Part shown: in pieces, positions 58,343-64,000 of the stretch
How the letters are laid out: each line of letters begins with the position of its first letter
Position numbering within the stretch: the stretch's first letter is position 1
Source: Streptomyces xanthochromogenes
Lineage (GTDB): Bacteria > Actinomycetota > Actinomycetes > Streptomycetales > Streptomycetaceae
Direction: 5' to 3'
Assembly (NCBI RefSeq): GCF_014650455.1
Contig: NZ_BMUZ01000011.1
Coordinates: 303,326 to 367,325 of the forward strand
DNA length: 64,000 nt
Position numbers and translations under genes: made by a program
The notes under the pieces: model-generated
Told to the model about the DNA's origin: nothing
Database searches by the model: none
Seen by the model: only the letters and a program-made list of their open reading frames with translations

Positions 58343-58830
58343 CAGTGAACTCCAGCTGCTGCGGATACCGTTGCGTCCCACGGTGGGACGACTGCCGCGT
58401 CCGCCTGCCAGCGGGCGAAGCCCTCCGACCGGCCGGACGTCAAGAAATCCCGGAACCGGGGTATGGCGTCCTCACCCAGGAAGACGTCCGTGTAGCCGTG
58501 TGCCAGCAGGTCGCGCCGCACCCGGTCGTTGTCCGACTCGGTGGTGGTCAGCTTGCCCCCCACCACACACGGCACCTCCAAGCCGTTCTCTTGCAGCGCG
58601 CTCAGCAGGACCCGGGCCCCGTGGTGGCCGTGCCCGTTGACGCTGGAGACCACGAGGAGCTCGGGCCGGGACTCGCGCACCGCCCGCACCACGAGGTCCA
58701 CCGGCGTACAGCTGCCGAGGTTGCGGACCGTGGCGCCGTTCTCCTCCAGGAGCTTCTGCAGGTAGACGAGGTTCCAGATGTGCGAATCGGACTCGACGGT
58801 GCTCACGAGGCACCGGAAGGAAGTACTCAC
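58342..58830 (-). CDS. Glutamate mutase S-subunit homologue (B12-binding domain)
   Basis: A 162-residue cobalamin-binding protein with a Rossmann-like fold. The base-off/His-on motif DxHxxG is present as D15-S-H17-I-W-N20: the ligand His is kept but Gly is Asn. The later GG (VVGGKL) is intact, and the SxL position reads SSVNG. Binds adenosylcobalamin and delivers it to the E subunit. GTG start overlapping the MFS stop by 4 nt. Confidence 0.82.
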   Translation of the reverse strand: MSTSFRCLVSTVESDSHIWNLVYLQKLLEENGATVRNLGSCTPVDLVVRAVRESRPELLVVSSVNGHGHHGARVLLSALQENGLEVPCVVGGKLTTTESDNDRVRRDLLAHGYTDVFLGEDAIPRFRDFLTSGRSEGFARWQADAAVVPPWDATVSAAAGVH

Positions 58831-60071
58831 GCTTTGGCTCCTACGAGAAGGCCTTCACGAGCGGCGATCGCCCGGCGGAAGCTACGCATCGTCAGCGGGA
58901 GCAGCACGGCACCGAACACGCAGAGGACGACCGCCAGGGCCGCGACCAGGTTCTGCGGGCCGACGGCTGTGGCGGCACTTCCGACGAGCAGACCGGCGAG
59001 AGGAAAGGAGAGCAGGTTGAGCAGGTAGAAGGGGCCCATGATCTTCCCCAGGTGCTCCTGGGGAATGACCCTGATCCGCTGCGTCCGGTTGTAGATGTTG
59101 TAGAGCGCGTCTCCGGTCATGACGGCGACGTAGAGCACCGCGTACACCGCGAAGGACGGCGTCACGCCCACGAGCAGCAGGCCGGCCGCGAGCAGGGTGA
59201 ATCCGAGGACCCCGAGGAACTGGACGCTGAATTTCCTCAGGAGGAACGGAATCAGCGCGAGGTTGACGAGCCCGATCACACCGACACAGGTGTTCAGGAG
59301 CGCGAACGCGGAGTCGGGCGCCTTGAACACGCCGGTCACCAGTGCCGCGTTCATGCTGAGCAGCGTGGCGAGGGCGAAGTTGATGGCGAAGTTGAGCACG
59401 CCGAGCAGGAGCACCGGCCGGTTTCCCGTCAGCAGCGACCAGCCGAGCTTGAGCTCGGCCAGATTGGCCCGGGCGTTCTGCCGGGCCCGCTTTTCCCGAA
59501 CGCGGGGCAGCGGCAGCCAGCACAGACCGGCGAGCGCGAAGACCGCGGCCGCGATACCGAGCAGCCACACCTTGCCCAGGAGGACGGCGCCGAGCATGGC
59601 GAGGGCCGGACCGAGGGCCATGGCCAGCAGCTCCATGTTCTGCACCAGCGCCTGGGTGGCGGCCAGTTGCTCCCCCTTGGCGATCTGCGGGACCATCTTT
59701 TCCACCGACATCCGCACCGGGGCCACGAGCACCGACAGGAGGGCTCCGCTGGTCATGAGGGCGGCGGTGGTGACGGACGGCCGGAGCAGGAGGACCGCGA
59801 CGACGACCGTGAGGACCGCGGCCCGCCCGGCGGCCACGCGCGAGAAGAGGCGTGCGCCGCCGTCCCGGTCGGCCAGCAACCCGGCGAAGGGATAGGCGAT
59901 CAGTCCGGGCAGCCATTCGAGGGCGAAGGCGAAGCCGAGCGTCGAGAGTTCCTTGCTGTCCTGGAAGATCAGCAGCGGAACGCTGAAGAGCACGACCTGC
60001 TCGGCCATCAGGCCGAGCAGCACGCCGCCTGCGAACAACCCGCGGTGCGACCGCGGAACGGGCGTTGTCAT
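58827..60071 (-). CDS. MFS transporter of the glutamate-mutase cluster
   Basis: A 414-residue, about 12-helix protein of the MFS_3/macrolide-efflux-like group (..LGFAFALEWLPGLIAYPFAGLLADR.. holds the loop 2-3 motif). Probably the exporter and self-resistance protein of the cluster. The ATG at 60071 starts 6 nt after the monooxygenase stop. Confidence 0.85.
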   Translation of the reverse strand: MTTPVPRSHRGLFAGGVLLGLMAEQVVLFSVPLLIFQDSKELSTLGFAFALEWLPGLIAYPFAGLLADRDGGARLFSRVAAGRAAVLTVVVAVLLLRPSVTTAALMTSGALLSVLVAPVRMSVEKMVPQIAKGEQLAATQALVQNMELLAMALGPALAMLGAVLLGKVWLLGIAAAVFALAGLCWLPLPRVREKRARQNARANLAELKLGWSLLTGNRPVLLLGVLNFAINFALATLLSMNAALVTGVFKAPDSAFALLNTCVGVIGLVNLALIPFLLRKFSVQFLGVLGFTLLAAGLLLVGVTPSFAVYAVLYVAVMTGDALYNIYNRTQRIRVIPQEHLGKIMGPFYLLNLLSFPLAGLLVGSAATAVGPQNLVAALAVVLCVFGAVLLPLTMRSFRRAIAAREGLLVGAKA

Positions 60072-60076
60072 GGCGT

Positions 60077-61171
60077 TCAGGCGTTTCGCTCGTGTTCGCG
60101 GACGAGGGGCAGGACGCGGGTGTAGAAGTTCCGCATCTCGTCCCTGGTGGGCCAGCCGGAGAAGATGAACTCGCTCACCCCCGCCGCCTTGTACCGGTAC
60201 AGGTAGTCGGCGACCTCCTGGTGGCTGCCGACCACGCACAGCGCGGGGCCGCCGCGGTAGGCCACGGCGCCCGAGTACAGCATCGGCGAGAGCCAGTCGC
60301 CCTCGGCCGTGTCGGCCAAGGTGAACGAGCTCTGGACGGCGGCCGAGTCGGACTTCCCCACGAAGTCCTTCACCCATGCCTTGTGGTCCTCGTCGGGGTC
60401 GCGCATCATCTCCGCGAGGTCCGCCAGAGCCTGCTCGCGGGTGTCGCGGGACAGCACGTGCATACGGATGCCGACGCGGGTGTCCTGGGCCAGCAGCGGC
60501 TCGGTGACCCGGGCGATGCCCTCGGGGGTGTCGCCGTACCGCAGCCAGCAGTCGCCGTACTCGATCGCCGTCTTCTGGGCGACCTCGGAGGCACCGCTGA
60601 GATAGATCACGGGCCGGCCTTCGCCCTTGTAGCCGAGGCCGAGCTGCGCATCTTCGATGCGATAGTGCTCACCGGTGAAGGAGACCGACTTCTCGCCCCG
60701 CCAGAAGCGGTGCAGGATTTCGAGGAACTCGTTGGACCGCGCATAACGCTCGTCATGCTTGAGGAAATCGCCGTAGTAGCCCTGCTCGACCGGCGAAATA
60801 CCCGCCACGAGGTTCAGCGCGATCCGGCCGTCCGACATCCACGAAACGGTATTCACGACCTGCGCGAAAAGAGTCGGAGAAAGCAAACCCGGGCGGTACG
60901 CAAGAATGAATTTGACATTCTTGGTCTCGCGGACCAGTGCGCCGATCATCGGAAGCGGATCGGGCATGTGATAGCTGATCCCCATCAGAAGGGAATCAAC
61001 TCCGAGTTCATCCGCCTCCTTCGCGAAGTCAACGATTCCATCGAAGTCGAGCTGTCCGGTGGCGTACTTTTCGCTGGCCTTCTGCTGACCACTGTCCAAC
61101 GGCGAACACCAGTGGAACTTCAGCCCGCCCTCGCCTGCCGCCGCATGACGGAACCCGCCCTGTGAAGTCAT
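60077..61171 (-). CDS. LLM-class flavin-dependent monooxygenase (SsuD-like)
   Basis: A 364-residue bacterial-luciferase-like TIM barrel. The alkanesulfonate monooxygenase pattern is strong: ..FHWCSPLDSGQQ.., ..FAKEADELGVDSLLMGISYH.., ..GRIALNLVAGISPVEQGYYGDF.., ..ERYARSNEFLEILHRFW... It uses reduced FMN and O2, presumably provided by the flavin reductase at the other end of the operon, to oxidise C, N or S of a pathway intermediate. First gene of the operon; ATG at 61171. Confidence 0.85.
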   Translation of the reverse strand: MTSQGGFRHAAAGEGGLKFHWCSPLDSGQQKASEKYATGQLDFDGIVDFAKEADELGVDSLLMGISYHMPDPLPMIGALVRETKNVKFILAYRPGLLSPTLFAQVVNTVSWMSDGRIALNLVAGISPVEQGYYGDFLKHDERYARSNEFLEILHRFWRGEKSVSFTGEHYRIEDAQLGLGYKGEGRPVIYLSGASEVAQKTAIEYGDCWLRYGDTPEGIARVTEPLLAQDTRVGIRMHVLSRDTREQALADLAEMMRDPDEDHKAWVKDFVGKSDSAAVQSSFTLADTAEGDWLSPMLYSGAVAYRGGPALCVVGSHQEVADYLYRYKAAGVSEFIFSGWPTRDEMRNFYTRVLPLVREHERNA

Positions 61172-61690
61172 GTCAAACCTTGCCCTTAGTGATCTTTTCT
61201 AGGTTCACGGAAGAACAGGGAACCAGCAATTCACTGCATGGTGGGCGAAAGACAGCACCAGAACGGGTGACGCGTTGAAGCAGGCCTAAAAAGCCCCGTA
61301 CCCCCGGTGTTGACGGTCGCATCCATAACCGCCGAACTAGAAGCGGGCAGCCCCTGACACCCCAGCCCGCATTCGAACCGATCTTGACATGGTCAACACG
61401 ACGCCGTCAAGATCTATTCACCGCTGCGGATTGAGGTCGATGTCACCCCGAGGGGAATCGAACCCTCCGCACGGGCCCTGTATATGTATAGCGAACGGCG
61501 CGCGCCCGACAGGTGCACCAAACACTCACAGCAAGACATACGGGGGATAACAAAACCAGGTTCACGTGACGTCCATCACAGCCTGCCGTGTTGCTACAAC
61601 CGGCGTGATGGGTCTAGCGCACTCAACCGCTTTAACCAATATGCCCGTTTGGTTGCCGCGAATCCGATATCGAAGCACGGCGCACCTGCG
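61172..61690. other. Divergent intergenic region of the glutamate-mutase cluster
   Basis: 519 bp, lower in GC than its surroundings, with promoters for both arms of the cluster. It contains the TTGAC/GTCAA array listed separately, an AT-rich TATATGTATA at 61481-61490, and two short T-arm-like sequences (61371-61379 and 61454-61464) that do not form a complete tRNA. No gene is supported. Confidence 0.45.
61381..61413. promoter_or_regulatory. TTGAC/GTCAA operator array in the divergent promoter
   Basis: ATCTTGAC (61381-61388) is the perfect reverse complement of GTCAAGAT (61406-61413), and an inner GTCAA at 61392-61396 gives three half-sites. It is about midway between the divergent start codons, suited to control both. 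Confidence 0.5.
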
Positions 61691-62746
61691 ATGAATTCTC
61701 GTACGGACATGACGCCCGGCATACCCGCCAGGATGGGAAAGGTTCACAACTTGTCCAGCAAGACCACGGGGGTCGCACTCCCCTCCCCGCGCGCCCACCT
61801 CACCTCCGCGCGGACCCGCGCGACGATGGTGGTGAAGAACAAGTTCCTCGCGGGAGCACGTGAGTTCCTCAACCAGGAGAGCTTCACCGAACTGCTGCCG
61901 CCCATCATCGGACCGGTGACGGACCCGGGTGCGCGCGGCGCCAAGCAGGTCGACATCGACTACTACGGCCACCGCTACAAGCTGATGACGAGCGGAATCC
62001 TCTACAAGCAGGCATCGCTGCTCAGCTTCGACAAGATCTTCCATGTCGCCCCGAACGTGCGGCTTGAGCCGCTGGAGACGGCCGTCACCCACCGGCACCT
62101 GGTCGAGTTCCACCAGCTCGACGTGGAAATCGCCGAGGGCTCGCGCGAGGACGCCATGGACGTCGCCGAGCGCCTGACGAAGTACTGCGTGGAGTACGTA
62201 CTGCTCAACGCGCAGGAGCAGTTGGAGATCCTCGGGCGCGACACGAATGACCTCAAGCGCGTGCTCGACGGCCCCTACGGCCGGACTCCGCACGCCCGGG
62301 CCGTGGCGGACCTCCAGGACCGCGGCCACGACCAGGAGCCCAACTCGGAGATCGACTGGCAGGGTGAGGAGATCATCTCCGCCGCCGCCGAGCAGCCCTT
62401 CTTCATCACCGACTATCCCAAGGGCTCCCGGGGCTTCTACGACAAGGAGAACCCCGCCGAGCCCGGCGTGCTGTGCAACTTCGACCTCATCTTCCCCGGC
62501 GGATACGGCGAGATGATGAGCGGCAGCGAGCGCGAGGCGGACTACCGCAACCTCATGATGCGCATCCGCGAGACGGGTGAGAACCCCGCGAAGTACGAGT
62601 GGTACCTGACGCTGGCCCGCGAGGGCATCCCCTCCAGCGCGGGCTTCGGCCTCGGCGTGGAGCGCTTCACCCGCTTCCTGTGCGGGCTCGATGCCGCCTG
62701 GCAGGCCACCGCCTATCCGAAGCTCCCGGGGGACCCGCGCCCGTGA
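61691..62746 (+). CDS. Class II aminoacyl-tRNA-synthetase-like asparagine synthetase homologue
   Basis: A 351-residue catalytic core of the AspRS/AsnRS type without the anticodon-binding domain. Motif 2 is RHLVEFHQLDVE (135-146) and motif 3 is GFGLGVERFTRF near residue 325. ..KLMTSGILYKQ.. is the active-site strand. Free-standing relatives in archaea make asparagine from aspartate, ATP and ammonia. Beside a methylaspartate-forming mutase it could amidate or ligate (methyl)aspartate (inference). ATG at 61691 chosen; the ribosome-binding site is weak and ATGs at 61709 or 61733 are possible. Overlaps the next gene by 4 nt. Confidence 0.78.
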   Translation: MNSRTDMTPGIPARMGKVHNLSSKTTGVALPSPRAHLTSARTRATMVVKNKFLAGAREFLNQESFTELLPPIIGPVTDPGARGAKQVDIDYYGHRYKLMTSGILYKQASLLSFDKIFHVAPNVRLEPLETAVTHRHLVEFHQLDVEIAEGSREDAMDVAERLTKYCVEYVLLNAQEQLEILGRDTNDLKRVLDGPYGRTPHARAVADLQDRGHDQEPNSEIDWQGEEIISAAAEQPFFITDYPKGSRGFYDKENPAEPGVLCNFDLIFPGGYGEMMSGSEREADYRNLMMRIRETGENPAKYEWYLTLAREGIPSSAGFGLGVERFTRFLCGLDAAWQATAYPKLPGDPRP

Positions 62747-64000
62747 GTGATCTCAGAGCACCCGGCTTCCCCGAGCAGCGCGTGCGCACGCGTGCGCGGA
62801 TCGGCACGGCGGACGCCTTCCCGGACGCCCAGCAGTACGGCACGACGATGTTCGGACAGCACGGCGAGCACACGGCCGCGCCGGTGGACGCCATCGACCG
62901 GGCGCGCCTGGTTCCCCCGGTGTTCGTGCCGCTGCGCATGGAGAAGCTCTTCGACCTCGGCCGCGAGCCCGTGGCGGGGGACGTCGATCTGTCGACGGCC
63001 ATCGGCGGGTTCCGCTCGGCCCTGCCCGCCTATGTCTCGGCCTTCGGTTCGACGCGGGTGGCCGGCGGCGACCTCGGCCGGTCCGTCGCACGCCAGGCCG
63101 GGCGGCTGGGCATGCCGATGGTGATCGGCGAGAACATCGTGCCGGTGGCGGGCTACGGGAGAATGGCCGACGAGAGCGAGAGCTCATTGCTCGGCCGAAT
63201 CACCGAGTACACCCGGGCCGTGCCGGACGGCCTCGGCGGGGTCGTCGTCCAGCAGAGCACCGAGGACGCCGACGCCGAGGTCTGGAACCTCGTCTACACC
63301 GACCCCGCGGCCCAGCCGCTGCTGGAGTCGGGCAGGCTCGCGTTCGAGCTGAAGGTCGGTCAGGGCGCCAAGCCGGGCGTCGGCGGCATGACGCTGGTGC
63401 CGCGCGACCGGGGTGCCGAACTGGCCGCGCAGTACGACGTGATGGACCTCTACGGGCCGGACGGCGACGCGGTGCTGCGCTCCAGCAGCCCGGGCACGTT
63501 CACCGAGGAAGTGCTGCGCCAGCAGATCCGGCTGATGCGGAACAACTATCCGCGGTGCCGGGTATGGGTGAAGCTGCCGCCCTCGCGCGACGTGGACCGG
63601 GCGACCGCGATCGCCTGGGAGGCCGGCGCGGACGCGGTCACCGTCGACGGCGCCGAGGGCGGCACCGGCTGGGCGCCGCGCGCGTTCCTCGACCACGTCG
63701 GCGTACCGCTGGCCGAATGCCTCGACCTGATCGACGCGCAGGACAACTGCCTGCTCGTGACGGGCCGGATCTGGGAAGGTGCCAGGGCCGTGAAGTGCCT
63801 CACGCTCGGCGCCTCGGCCATCGGCCTCGGCCGGGCCGCTCTGACGGCGGCCGACGAAGACCCCGAGAACGGGCTCGTCGCCCTCGTCGAGTGCCTCGCG
63901 CTGGAGATGCGCCTGCTGATCAGCGCCCTGGGCAAGTACGAGGTGGGGCAGCTGAGTTCGCAGGACGTGTGGCTCGAAGGCCGCGCCCCGCGCCGGCAGC
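62743..64000 (+). CDS. FMN-binding glutamate-synthase-like protein, partial (runs off the right edge)
   Basis: The first 419 codons of a protein resembling the central FMN/[Fe-S] domain of glutamate synthase (GltB). Conserved segments: ..FELKVGQGAKPGVGG.. and VDGAEGGTGWAPR (about residues 305-317), which correspond to the FMN-phosphate and 2-iminoglutarate sites, then ..TGRIWEGARAVKCLTLGA... The amidotransferase domain of GltB is absent, so ammonia would come from elsewhere, perhaps from a partner. GTG at 62743 overlaps the preceding stop as GTGA. It may reduce an imine to an amine, building an amino acid for the cluster. Confidence 0.82.
   Translation, partial: MSDLRAPGFPEQRVRTRARIGTADAFPDAQQYGTTMFGQHGEHTAAPVDAIDRARLVPPVFVPLRMEKLFDLGREPVAGDVDLSTAIGGFRSALPAYVSAFGSTRVAGGDLGRSVARQAGRLGMPMVIGENIVPVAGYGRMADESESSLLGRITEYTRAVPDGLGGVVVQQSTEDADAEVWNLVYTDPAAQPLLESGRLAFELKVGQGAKPGVGGMTLVPRDRGAELAAQYDVMDLYGPDGDAVLRSSSPGTFTEEVLRQQIRLMRNNYPRCRVWVKLPPSRDVDRATAIAWEAGADAVTVDGAEGGTGWAPRAFLDHVGVPLAECLDLIDAQDNCLLVTGRIWEGARAVKCLTLGASAIGLGRAALTAADEDPENGLVALVECLALEMRLLISALGKYEVGQLSSQDVWLEGRAPRRQ

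Noticed and set aside
61436..61520. T-arm-like sequence GGTTCGATTCC on the minus strand suggesting a tRNA
   Set aside because: The stem has an A-C mismatch, and no matching acceptor, D-arm or anticodon stem can be formed upstream. Treated as chance or a remnant.

Overview
The window is high-GC actinobacterial DNA, almost certainly a Streptomyces chromosome arm. Third-position GC is very high, GTG and TTG starts are common, 4-nt ATGA/GTGA overlaps are frequent, TTA codons are very rare, and the gene content is typical of the genus (monomeric isocitrate dehydrogenase, secreted chitinase and alpha-galactosidase with accessory modules, LuxR/ROK/HxlR/AraC regulators, PAS-LuxR, P450).

Layout. 0-8 kb: partial lysA, a GNAT protein, a VOC protein, a Nudix hydrolase, a ROK regulator with a palindromic site upstream, then a two-gene encapsulin operon. 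The shell protein carries an inserted cyclic-nucleotide-binding fold and overlaps a SufS-type cysteine desulfurase by 14 nt. 8-24 kb: mostly ordinary secreted and envelope genes (SH3 protein, GH27 alpha-galactosidase, a three-gene OlsB/OlsA/methyltransferase operon, a penicillin-binding protein, a lipase-like hydrolase, a P450, a phytase-like esterase, a DUF4436 protein, and a GH18 chitinase with a DasR-type site). 24-31 kb: icd, a cold-shock protein, a mechanosensitive channel, AraC, VOC and HAD genes. 31-37 kb: a tightly coupled operon of ATP-grasp ligase, a dikinase with phosphohistidine domain ahead of ATP-binding domain, and an MFS exporter, divergent from a PAS-LuxR regulator that contains a TTA codon. 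37-41 kb: an HxlR/NmrA pair, then a decayed region with three broken genes (amino-acid dehydrogenase, FAD amine oxidase, ferredoxin reductase). 40.5-45.7 kb: ion channels, an ArsR-like regulator and a BASS-family transporter.

45.8-64 kb: the most distinctive part. A peptide-type ABC importer lies next to what looks like a biosynthetic gene cluster without NRPS or PKS genes. An eight-gene minus-strand operon runs LLM monooxygenase, MFS, glutamate mutase S, ATP-grasp, PP-loop ATPase, glutamate mutase E, ATP-grasp and flavin reductase. A convergent Fe/2-oxoglutarate oxygenase ends at a shared terminator with a 27-bp stem. A divergent pair encodes an aminoacyl-tRNA-synthetase-like asparagine synthetase and an FMN glutamate-synthase-like protein that runs off the window. 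My inference is that glutamate is rearranged to 3-methylaspartate, which is then oxidised, amidated and ligated by stand-alone enzymes and exported. I do not recognise the product.

The TTA codons I found lie in the encapsulin shell, the PAS-LuxR regulator and the ArsR-like regulator. This suggests bldA-dependent (developmental) control of exactly the accessory loci. Reading was by eye from sequence and translations, so family calls rest on motifs and not on database searches.
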